A stretch of DNA of 64,000 nucleotides. Source: Mugil cephalus. Lineage: Eukaryota; Chordata; Actinopteri; Mugiliformes; Mugilidae. The notes beneath the pieces are model-generated. The model was not told where the DNA came from. It did not search any database and saw only the letters and a program-made list of their open reading frames with translations. How positions within the stretch are numbered: position 1 is the stretch's first letter; each line of letters begins with the position of its first letter. The translations under genes and the position numbers were made by a program. The DNA lies in the NCBI RefSeq assembly GCF_022458985.1, contig NC_061771.1, positions 11,100,501-11,164,500 on the forward strand. Direction: 5' to 3'. Below are positions 1-28,062 of the stretch, piece by piece.

Positions 1-412
1 GGGCTCCTCCTCCTCAACACATCAGCGTGTGCTGAATTATCACTATGAGGTTGTAATTTACCGTCTATTTTCATAAAACCCAAGATGAAGAACTTTCTGG
101 CAAGAGGAAATGTAGAGGAATCTGTTTTTACATCAGCAGCGACTGCTGCAATGATGTTGCACTGTTCTCCTGAATTTTCATTTAGAAAATTTCACACGTG
201 TTGAACCCAAACGACATCTTGAAGGAACTGGAAAGAGTTTTGTTTGAACTGGGAAATACAATTTTCAGACGAGACTGACATTACTATACATTGTAAAAGA
301 GGAGCATTTCTGATTCATCTGCACTTGTCTTTTTATACCTGTGTACATTACAATAACTAAATAAGTATTTTCATAGATCTTACCGTGCCTGTGTGTATTT
401 GTCTGGTTGTAG

Positions 413-17224
<16,812 letters not shown>

Positions 17225-20200
17225 AAACACCCGAGAGAGTGCCTTACAGCCAACTGACACACATTCTCCCTCCCCCCTCTGAAAATGAATCGGAAACGCT
17301 CGTCATCTCCCCTCGGTGACAGACGGACCGTTCACCAAAGGTGATCTGCCCTGATTTTCAACCTGGAATCTGGAGGTTAGCCATTCATCTTCCTCTGAAG
17401 AGGTTCACTCTTAAACATCACGCCCTGAAAAACTGGATTTCCTCCCACCACTTGGCTGTGAGGCTTCAGCAAAGACCAGCCCACCTATAAAGAGAATCAC
17501 TTGACCATTTGTCAGAAAGATGTCTGGTCAAATCTACAAAAAAAAAACAAACAAACAAAACAAACAAACAAACAAAAAAACAATCAAGCACAGTGAACAG
17601 TTTTGTAATCAAACATACATCATTGTTTTGTAGATTTCTGCCATGGAGGCCCTCTTGTATAGTAACAACAGTGGACAACAGTGATGCTGATGATGCAATA
17701 ACAACATTAATCAGGGACGTGATCAAGAATTAGGAGTTAGAACAGCAGAGTCTTTAAGTGGAAACGGGAACAAAAAGAAAAGGTTCTCCTGAAAATCACA
17801 TTCGTAGTGATGACAGTGTTATAATTACTAATTGTTTTCTTTCTCTTGGCCTGAAAATATCTGATTTGTAGACACACTTAGCAGATGCAACAGATGCACG
17901 ATCCGGCGAAAACACACACTGAGAAAACATCCAAATTTTATTTGTTTAATTTGAACATCTCTGCCTTTGGTGACATCTAGTGTTTCTATCAAAAACAAAA
18001 GGCAACCTAGAGATAGTGAGAAGAACTGAGTTGAAATTTGGAAAAATAAATAAAAACAATTTAAAAAAAAAAAAGACACTGCACCAGTTTTCACAGAGCC
18101 TGGCTCACTATTCAGCAAATAAAAACATTAGAGCACTTTAAACAGTCTTTGTCAAAACTTCACCACTCAAGACAGATTAAGTGAAGCCGCACCGGAGGCT
18201 CCCAGGGGTCAGTGAGGGAAGTTTCACCTGCAGGTGGACAAAGAAAGATCTATTGTGTATAAGCAGCAGCATGCAGTAGTACAGGCTGTCCTGGCTAAAG
18301 GGCGAAATTTGACAAGGACGTGGCGACGTTAAAACAGTGTAAAATACGAGAGAATCATACGAACAAACTTAAAGTCTGACACCTACGAGTAGGATTTAAC
18401 TGTAGCCACATTGTCTAGTTATAGCCAGCACGGTGTTAGTTTTGGACTCTGGACAGTCGTAGGACCGGTTCCGTAACCGGTTTAGTATTTTTGAGGCGTT
18501 TATCATTTTGGAGTCGTGGCACAGTGGCTTCTTTTACTCATCTTTTGAACCGTCTGTTTTCTACTACGGCCAAAACGTGTGCGTCGTTGCCCTCCACACG
18601 AGCGGAGCGACGGACTTTTGACACTGACGTCCTCCCGAGTGAACTTGATGTTGCTGTCCACTGCACCGGCGTGTTCTGTTCAGGCTTCGGACACCTGTGT
18701 TTTTGACTCCACGTACCGAACCGAGTGGGAGGGAGCAGAGCTCCGGTATCTTTCACGTGCACAGACCAGCTGCCAGTGACACCGGTGAGGCATGGCACAG
18801 CTGGACACAGCTGGACACAGCTGGGCACAGCTGGGTGTCTGTCCACGGAAACACTCGCTTGCTTTGGACTTTTAGTTATGCAGAGACGGGCACGTACTGT
18901 ATATGTTCTGTACATAAGGTTGGATGTGTTACTATATTCAAGTATTATTGTTACATTCGGTTGATTCAGTTCTTTCCTTCCACACAGTTATCATGACTAA
19001 GCACTAAAATGTAACCCTACGTTTACCGTACTGAAGATCCTGCTCACTGGTAAATACCTATCAAACTCTATCTATGAGTGAAACATGGAAATAAGAGTCC
19101 CAGTTAGCCTTAACGACCCAAGTTTTTATGAAGAAATGCCCCATTCTCATTAAGCGCTAAAGAGAACTATAGAACTATAAATAACCGACTGAAAATACAA
19201 CATTTCTTCAAATTTTTAATCAGATCCACATATTTTTTTTTAGAAATAAATTTATTGTGTCTCATCCACAAAAATAATTTTCAGAGTTATTTTCTTAGCT
19301 CCTTTAGAGCTGCAGAAGCAAACTAAAGTCGTAGAGTGCCGCTCCAAGTAAATGCTCATGTAAATGCCTATGACATAGCTCCCACTCCCGTTTTATACAC
19401 GAACCAAAACACAGCAAAAACAAAAGCAAATGCACACTGATTGTCATGTTTACAGTAAAACACACACACTCACATATGGTCTCACACAGCCCTGAGATTT
19501 GCACTCGTACACACACACACACACACAGCATTGTCACGTGAGTTCTTAAGCCAAATGGATGATGTGCCAATCAGTGCGCTCCATGCTCAGCCAATGGCAG
19601 CTGCTGATACTGAAATCTGAGCCAGAAGGATGCTGCTGTAAGATGATGAAAAAACAACTGTGAACAGATTTTTCTTTTAATATATACATATATATATATA
19701 TATAGATACAGTAAATACTACACTGACGATGAAAACAGAGATAATGAGGCTGAAGAGAGGAAGAACAGAATTGTGCATGTAATTTTTAGTTGTTGTTTTT
19801 CTTCAAATTAACTTGTCAATCTGACACTTTGGGGCTGGCTGCTTTCTAAAGTTTAGTGATAGTAATAAGAATTATATTAGCCATGCTATTATTTATAGTG
19901 TTTGCTTTTAAGGACTCAAGTGGTGATGTATCCATGGATTCTGATGGACTAGTTATCACGACACATTATGGTTTTATAATCAAGAATAACATGTTAGCCA
20001 ATGTTCATCCAATGTTAGCCACTGAGAGGAATACGAAACATATCCCTCTCACTGTATGTAAAACTACTATGTATAACTATAAGTTTTGACCAGGCTCTAG
20101 TATTTTGCTTTTCTAAAGGTCAGTTGCGTTCTCCGATGTCCAAATTAAGTCTTAAGTGAATCTACTACAAAAATGTGGTTTATTGTAAACCCGTGACCAC

Positions 20201-20448
20201 ATGTACGTATATTGACACACAGTGTGTTCATATTTTCTTTGTCATCTGACCATTGTCAGTATATATTAAACATGCATGCCCTACAGATGTTAATATTAAA
20301 AAACAGACAGCAACATTAAGGACACATTTAACTTAGACAGTTCTTTTTTTTTATTTATTGAAATGTCTAAAGCGAGCTTTGTTCCTGTTCTCGTGACATT
20401 GGCCTCTTTCGGGCGTTTGAATCATGACTCTTGTGTGTCGGGAATAAA
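17225..20448 (+). other. Probable gria2 3' UTR with poly(A) signal
   Basis: No gene follows the gria2 stop. The region is AT-rich with an A/C-rich tract (17539-17585), a short imperfect tandem repeat of CTGGACACAG/CTGGGCACAG (about 18800-18835) and TA-rich runs (about 19678-19702). AATAAA at 20443-20448, followed by GT-rich DNA, is a good candidate 3' end. An earlier AATAAA near 18045-18050 is possible. AMPA receptor mRNAs are known for long 3' UTRs. Confidence 0.45.
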
Positions 20449-22339
20449 GGCTAAGCCATGATATTGTTTGTATTGAAATGTCTCTGTTCAGTTTGCATTT
20501 CTTCCAGCTTGGATTTACCAAATGTTGTTTTGATACTGTTAGTTGTCATGAAAATATTTGTTGTTGTTTTTTTTTAAATTAATTTAATTTTTTTGCATGA
20601 ATTTATGAATTGAAACTAAGCAACATTACACCAGTTTCACAAGAAATGTACAAATGCAAAAAGGTTGTACAAAAGGACACCGTGTTTCTGCATTAAAACA
20701 TAAAATCTGATTTTTAACATGACAGATTTTCTGTTATCTTCTGATATGTTTGTTTTTTTTTTTTTACTCAAGTCTTAATCGAGAACTGTTGCCATAGATG
20801 AATAATAGGGTCGGGGTAACTGACGTGATGGTTGCGTTTAATTGTGATAGTCAATGCTCCTCTAGTGCGCACATCATATATGGTTCTGTTGTCCATTTAC
20901 TTTTTCCCCTTTCCCCAATTTTTTTCTTTTCTTTTTATGAAAACTTACGGGACAGGGAAAAATCAACTGGCACAGAATATCTACAAAACGTAGGAGGTTG
21001 TATGTGTGCTGTGAGGTGAGGGTGTGTATGGAGCCTGGAGGAAAGTATTTGTATGCAATGGAGGAAAGAAATAAAGAAAATAAATAAAAAGGAGAGAAAA
21101 GTGAATTGCTTATGTGGTATTTTGTAGATTGTAACTGTTGGAAAAAATGTTTTGCCCTTGTCCTGTAAGTATTTGTGTTTGATGAAAAAAAGAAAGAATA
21201 CAATTTGGGGAAAAGGGAAAAAGCAACAACCTGTAGTTACCAACAAAAAGCGGAACGACCTGAGAAAGTGCAGAGTCGCTAATAGAGAACATAAGAGCAA
21301 CCAGGTTTTGGCCAGTAACTATCATCGTTTTGACTTTTAAGTTCTGGGTAAGTGGATGAGTCACGAGACTTTGTTGGTGAAGAAGTTTCAAACAGACACA
21401 CATGTAAGTCTTGCATGTAAATCTTCCTTTTAACCAGACAGCTTAAGGATCACATCTAAAACCACAATTGAACAGGGTAGAGTTAAATCACCTTAACAGA
21501 GGCAGAACAAAGAACAATGTTTCTGAACCTGAAACAAAATCATGCAACGCACTCACAATCTCTATCTCTGTCACACATTTGCTCTTCTCTTAGATTAGAT
21601 GTACATATCGTGTTTTCATTTATTATTTATTCATTTGAATATATAAACTGGTTTGTTTAACGTTGCACAGAAGTGAATGTTTACTTTTACCATATAAAGC
21701 TCCAAATCCTTCAGTGCATACTATGGATTGATCATTTGGATTATAGTTTTAATTTGTTTATCTAGTTTCTAAAAGGAATAGTTAAAGATATACTTTGAGA
21801 CTTGGCCTCTCTGCTCTGGCCTCTTGAACAAGACAACACACTCAGCACAGAGTTACATCATAACATGAGATAGATAATACAAGATACACAGATAATAATA
21901 TGTTTTTTAAAGGATAGGCAGGTTTTAATAAACAGAATAAAGTGAGTGTTTGGTTTGTTTGATTGTTCCCTTCTTGGTCGCTTGCTCACCACTCCAGTCC
22001 AGTTGGTGGCAGCATTGCGCCTCCGAGCCGGTTTACCAATCTCCATTAAAAACTAAAGAATAGGAGTAAGAAGATGGTCGCATATACTTGGTAACGTTGC
22101 CAAAAATACCAGAGGAGAGAGTGTCTAGAAGGAAATGGTAATTGCTCTCCTTTGTGTTCTCGTTTGTGTGTGCCAGTGTTAGTGTTGACTGAAGCAGTGT
22201 AGCAGAGGATCCTGGTTAACTGCAGCAAGCTTAGATGTGTTTACTGTGCCGTCTACCAGATGAGCTCTGTTGTTGTTTAATGGGACGAAAATAAATACCG
22301 TCTATACTGTCAATGATTTCAGCATCTTGTTAGTCTACA
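20449..22339. other. Intergenic region downstream of gria2
   Basis: AT-rich DNA with several A/T runs. Open frames here, on both strands, are low-complexity (F/S/L- or K-rich) and lack homology or splice signals. I see no gene. Confidence 0.5.
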
Positions 22340-22560
22340 TTCACAGGTGTGAAACATACGGCCCGCGGGCCAAAAGCAGCCCGTCAGAGCTTCAAATCTG
22401 GCCGCAGTATGAATTTGGAAAGTGTGAAAATTGTAATCTTTCAATGAAACACTGTTTAAGTCAGAGAAGTGGACACAACACAACGCTGAGACCCAGGACT
22501 AAACAGCAGACAGTAATGTGTCCATTTGTTTAGTGGACGTAGCATTAAATGCTGTGTGCC
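22340..22560 (+). mobile_element. hAT-like non-autonomous element, 5' part
   Basis: Begins CAGGTGTGAAACATACGGCC and continues with the GGCCCGCGGGCC head typical of a widespread vertebrate hAT-type repeat. It shares a stretch with the copy at 31060-31690: CAGAGAAGTGGACA, then CTGAGACCCAGGA, then ACAGCAGACA. The 3' end of the element is not evident here. Confidence 0.5.
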
Positions 22561-22604
22561 ATTGCACATAAGTGCAAACTGTTTGCATTATATTGACAGA
22601 CTCA

Positions 22605-23510
22605 TCTGACAACACCAAGATCTCAGAGCTCTACTGGGTTTATACTCTTTTAACGTGTCATTCATGTATTCTGGACCTAAACCATTCAGTGATTTGTAAA
22701 CCAATAGCAGAACTTTAAAATGTATTCTGTAGCTGCCTGGGAGCCAATGTAAAGACTTGAGATCTGGGGTGATATGATCTGATCTCTTTGTTCTGGTTAA
22801 AACTCGAGCTGCAGCGTTTTGATACTTTTCTGTGGGGGGATCAGAAGATCGTTACAGTAGTCGAGTCTATTGGAGATGAACGCATTAATCAGTTTCTTCT
22901 GATCTGTTTGGGACATAAAGTCTTTAATTCTGGATATGTTCTTAAGTTGATAAAAGGCTGTTTTGGTGACTCATTTAACATGACTGGTCTTTAGTTTCTA
23001 CAGACAGTGACTCAAGGTGTTTATTGACAGTAACCCTCTTCTCTTTGTTGCCAAAAACGATGACTTCAGTTTAATCTTTGTTTAACTGAAGGAAATTTTA
23101 GTTCATCCAATTTTTGACTCTTGCTCTAAGCAGTGACACAATGACTCTATTGGACTGCAGTCATCTGGAGACAGTGCGAGATACATCTGAGTGTCATCTG
23201 CATAACTATGATAGTTGACATTAGAATTTTGCAGAATTTGACCCAAAGGCAGCATATACAGGCTGAACAGTAAGGGTCCAAGGTCTCACCCTGGAGGAAC
23301 TCCATATGTCATAGCCACTCGGTCAGATTGTTAATTTCCAATGGTCACAAAATAACTCTGCTCCTCCAAGTAGGACCTGAACCATTCTAGGACTGTTCAG
23401 CTGAATCCTGCCCAGGTTTCCAAAAGTTTCAGCAGTATACTGTGATCCACAGTGTCGAACGCAGCACTGAGATCCAGCACACTGCTCACTATGAAGGGGT
23501 TGGGAAAATC
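22605..23510 (-). mobile_element. Decayed non-LTR retrotransposon (L2/CR1-like), reverse transcriptase fragment
   Basis: Read on the minus strand, it encodes recognisable reverse transcriptase blocks: VLDLSAAFDTVDHSILLKLL (from 23480 downward), a GVPPG...LGPLLFSLYMLPLG block, and the catalytic SYADDTQ (YADD at 23204-23193). Several stop codons break the frame, so it is dead. The sequence nearer 22605-22990 is its 3' portion, of a type repeated throughout teleost genomes. The exact clade is uncertain. Confidence 0.8.
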
Positions 23511-23838
23511 TTCAATTCAGTACAAGTACTTACTTCTTGCAGCCTCTAAAATGATCATACATTAAATTTAACATCCTTCCTTAACAGCTTTAGTAAAACT
23601 TAACATTTCTTGAGCAATACTGGTTCTTGCAGAATTTTAGCTTTGTGTGGTATTGAATTAACTGTCGACTGAGTTTATATTTCAGTTTTATAGTGATGTT
23701 GTTTAGGTACCTGCAGCAAGTAAGGGCTTGCAGCAGATCTACTATTGTGTATGTTTTTGCTCTGAACCGTTTGTCTTTATTTCACGACAGAATGAAAAGC
23801 ATTCCGGCGTTTTTACCTTTTACCAGTAAGCCAAGAAA

Positions 23839-25513
23839 ATGAGTTCCTCAGAAGAGGTGAGATCAAGTAGAAATTGATGTGACCTAGAAAGTTGTATTAC
23901 CATAAGCTAGAGCCTCAAAGGCAGAAAAGCCAGGCAGCATACAAAAAGCATCAGGTACATCTCTGGCACAAAAGTTTATGCACTAATGAATCAAAATTTC
24001 TTAAAATTATAGAAAGAAGAAAATAGAAGCACATACTTTTATCTCCCACGTAGTTAGTTCTTTCTATAGTGATGCTGTTCCCCATAATCATTGACGGGGA
24101 TCCTGAAAATCTGTCATTACCAGAATACCACGACTGGCTTGCTCATAATATGACTGCCACCAGGAGTTTATGACATACAGTTTGTCTCTTTGCTAGCGAT
24201 AGAGATTTGGCACTTTTAAGGTCACATCCATCATCAGTCCAGATTGTATTCCAAATTCAAAGTGTATTGAGGTTTTACTTGTACCTAGATAATGTTTTGC
24301 AGTGTTTTAGTCCTGACCTTCCTTTCATCTCTGACTTTCTTTTCTTCTCTGTTTTTTTTCTCAGTTAAAACCAACAGACGTGGACAGAAACAAACCTCAT
24401 CAGTGTAAGGAGTGTGGAAAGTCTTTCAATCGAATTCGTAGCCTACGAAGACATGAACGGAATCACCGCACAAAGACAATTTACCGCTGTGAACATTGTG
24501 ACAGTAAATTCAGCCACTTAAATGCTTACAAGCTACACATGTATACCCACCCTGAAGTAACACCATACTGCTGTGACAAGTGTGGAAGGGAATTTAGTGA
24601 CCAGAGTTCCTACACAAAACACCTTCGTGATCACACAGGTCCTTACCAGTGTGACCAGTGTGAAAAAAGTTTCAGTTATTTCAGTATTTACAAAATACAC
24701 ATGCGTGTGCACACAAAAGAGAAGCCATACTGTTGTGACCAGTGTCCAAAGAGTTTTAGTTTTTTAAGTTCATACAAACGACACCGACTTAGTCACAGTG
24801 GAGAGAAGCCGTACCAGTGTGACTTCTGTGGAAAGAGTTTCACCCAATCAGGTCATTTCAGTCTGCATCTGCGGAATCACACTGGTGAAAAACCATACGA
24901 GTGTGGCCAATGTGAAAAGAGCTTTAGTGACTTAAGTAGTTATAAGATACACTTGCGCGTCCACACAGGAGAGAAGCCTTACTGCTGTGACCAGTGTGGA
25001 AGGAGTTTCTCTCAGTTGGGTAATTACAAATCACATTTGCGCATTCACACAGGAGAAAAACCATTCCAGTGTGAAATATGCAAGAAGAGTTTCTCTATTT
25101 CGAAAACGTACAAACAACATGTGCGCACGCACACTGGTGAGAAGCCATACAAATGTAATGAATGCGGGAAAAGTTTTGGTCGCCTAAGCAACTACATGCG
25201 CCACCTTCGTATCCACACCGGAGAGCAGCCGTTCAGCTGTGACCAGTGCGATAAATGTTTTAACAGTTCGTACAGTTACACGCGCCACCTACGCGTTCAC
25301 ACGGGAGAGAAACCATACTGGTGTTCTCAGTGCAAGCGACTTTTCACTCGATCGCAGTCCTTGAAGAATCACCGTTGCATTGAGATGGTTGAAGAGAGTT
25401 TGACCGTGTGTAACAAAGCACAGGTTAAACACTCATCAACAGAACCAACAAATAACAACCAGCATAATAAACTAGAGTTACATACAATAGTGTATCAGGA
25501 TGTGGATGGATGA
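23839..25513 (+). CDS. C2H2 zinc-finger protein, 12 tandem fingers
   Basis: Proposed two exons: 23839-23856 (MSSSEE, donor GAG/GTGAGA) and 24365-25513 (acceptor TTTTCTCAG), in frame, 388 residues. The large exon has no upstream in-frame ATG after the acceptor, which is why I chose this start; the first exon is inferred from splice signals only. The protein is nearly all zinc fingers: eleven complete C-x2-C-x12-H-x3-H units joined mostly by TGEKPY-type linkers, then a twelfth ending NHRC, so its last ligand would be cysteine at changed spacing. It is probably a nuclear DNA-binding regulator; no KRAB or other effector domain is seen. In ten fingers the usual core leucine of the helix is Tyr or Phe (for example SSYKIH, GNYKSH). 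The family member cannot be named. Confidence 0.85.
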
Positions 25514-28062
25514 AGACGTTAGAAGGATCAATATATGTTGCCAGTTCTCTTTTTTGTACAATGAGAATTTTTCTCTTTTTTTTTCAGTATTAGTAACAGT
25601 AGTTGTATAATATACCAAAGAATGTAATTCCAATGGCAAATTAAATCCTTAATCCTAAATCCGGTTGGTCATACCTAGAATGGCACAACATGGAAGCAGT
25701 ACTGTCCCACATGTTTCACATTAGTTAGAGAATGCCAGAAGGTATGTTTAATTATCTTCCTCATTCCTTGGTTTATTCTGTATCTGACTGAAAATGTAGG
25801 TTTTTCTGGTTACATTTGTCTGTTCAGGTTTTGAGGTGTCCACTTTTAACAGCTGCTGCCCCAAGCGGCTCACGGCACTGAAAAACCATTGCGAAACATA
25901 CATCTGGGAAAAAAGAAGAACTCAGCCGCAATGTGTTGCACCTTACTATGGTTAAACTCTGAAGTGTCCGTTACATTGTACAACCCACTGCATGTCTGAT
26001 TTGTTAATCGTGCTGACAGTCATTCAGCTCTTCTTTCCTGTACCTTAAACAGGCAGTGAGCACTTCAGCACGTCGTCTTGTTTATGGGTGAAGCTTGTTT
26101 TTGTGGTTCACAGCAGAAAACATAGAAAACATATTCCTTAAACCATCAACATTATCTAACACCATTCAGTAAAGATTTTAGTCTAGATCTAGAATATACT
26201 GGAACATCTCACAGACATGGCGAAATATATCCGTGTTTCCATGTACTTTTAAAATGAGGCAAAGATTAAAAAATAAAAAAAAATAAGATTCAAAATAAGC
26301 TGCTAATAAGCTCATGAAGTGGATCTAATCGATTCAACTTGGCTGTGTTGTGATGTCAGAAGGTGCCATTAAAATGATTCAGCTTGTACTGGTCACGTGT
26401 CACCATATTTCAAATGTATGTATGTGTTAACACAAAGTAATGTGGTTAACAAAATAAAGGTCCCAAACGTGAGGTGATCTGACAACTGGAAAAGCTTTGA
26501 ACCCGCAAGTCAATGACAACAAATCAAGTGACAAAGGGCATCTTTGATTTTAGATTCTCTATCTGTAACCGTTTACTTAAACTAACAGTTGTGCACTACA
26601 AATATGACTGCATTGTATTTTGTCTATAGTATTATCATGTATCCTCCTGGAGGATGAAACATTAAATTTTGACTGAATATATGAACGTGAAGAAGTGATC
26701 TCCATAATAAAGCTAGAAGACTCTTTGTTGGTGTATCTTTTTCTTTTTTTTTTAAATTTCATAATGAAGTGATTCATAATTAATAACGTTTGCCTGTTTA
26801 ACTCAGTACCTGTGCTACCACAGCCATAAACAAAAAGAAAACATTTTCTTTTTGCGTGTAGATGTAGGCGAAGGAGTGGTGTGCAAAGAGGCAGGAGTGT
26901 GAGAAGCCTGGAGAGAGTGAAACTTAGCTTGAAGGGAAGACCACCAAGTCTGTCCAAGATCCCCATCCAGCATCATACTTAAGACTCCTGGGATAAGTAA
27001 TAGAGTCATTCATTTCCTTTTAAACATGTGGTTTCCAAAACCTAGATTCACCCTTAGTAGTCACCCTTTGGTTTTTGTTTTTTTACACATCTTCAAAACC
27101 CAGAGAAACTTAAAAAATGGTGGCAGCTACAGTCAAATTTTCAAAAAACCTGACAAACACACTACTTTCTTCTTTGCCATAAAGCCTGAAGGACAAGGTG
27201 CCTGTCAGAAACTTCAGGAGTATCTGCAATAATCTGTACCCGGATCTTCAAGGGTTTGTGTCAGAGACAAAAAAAAGTAGTTTTTATTCAAGTTTCCCAA
27301 CAGAACATTCCATCGTATTTTTACCACTCAGGTTGCTCACACTAAACAGTCTAAGCAAAGAAATCAGCAGCAAACACACTGGAGCAGCCAACCACAAAAA
27401 ACTACTATAATTTTACCTGCAAAATAAAATTCAAAACCACACAAATGCTGCAGAAACAGCGCCATCTGGCAACATTGATCACGCCACACGTCCTGGCTTC
27501 ATCACCTTGGTACTCTGGTTTTTATTTGCATATCATACAACACACACGTCACCAAATAATTTCTTTCCAATAAAAAAATATTTTCAATAAAAAAGGAGAA
27601 AAGAGGGTCAGAGCTTTCTAATGTGTGTCCATGTTTACAGTTCACATGAGTGCTTATTCAGTATGTGAATTATGTGGATTGTGGTGACAGACACACACAG
27701 AGAATCATGGCCTGACCCTGCAGTCCTCCTCAGGTATACAAAGCTTTAAAGCCTCCTCCTTCACTGACTAGGTTTTCCACCTTACACTTCTGGTTCAGTC
27801 TCAGGTTACTGTGCATTCAAACGCTTTACAACTGCCACCGTGGAGTAGGCACGTTGTTTTGCTAGCATGACAAAAAGAGAGGGTCGGAAAAATTGAGATG
27901 GAGGCAAATGGAGAAAGAAAGAGGGACACAGAAGCATAACAGCAGCTCAAAATGTGGCACATTCCTGCTGACAGTTAATAAAAAGCTCAGTGGTTATTAG
28001 TGCACTCCTTTAAATCGGGCCAGAGGCGTCCGGCGTGTAGAATGAGTTCACGTCCACAGCTT
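25514..28062. other. Zinc-finger gene 3' region and saraf 3' region
   Basis: ATTAAA near 25642 could end the zinc-finger transcript. Around 25845-25900 a short frame reads CCPKRLTALKNHC, reminiscent of a broken zinc finger. On the minus strand, AATAAA (27526-27521) is a possible saraf poly(A) signal, which would give a 3' UTR of about 540 nt. The rest is AT-rich without a supported gene. Confidence 0.4.

Noticed and set aside
18800-18835. Tandem CTGGACACAG units as a CRISPR-like or functional array
   Set aside because: Only about four imperfect 10-bp units with no spacers, within a fish 3' UTR; a small minisatellite.
20874-21403. Overlapping minus-strand frames of 97-121 codons
   Set aside because: Phe/Ser/Leu-rich translations of A-rich DNA in several frames at once, with no splice signals or homology.
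24380-24382. GTG as the start codon of the zinc-finger protein
   Set aside because: GTG initiation is not expected in a vertebrate gene; an upstream splice acceptor at 24364 and an in-phase ATG exon explain it better.
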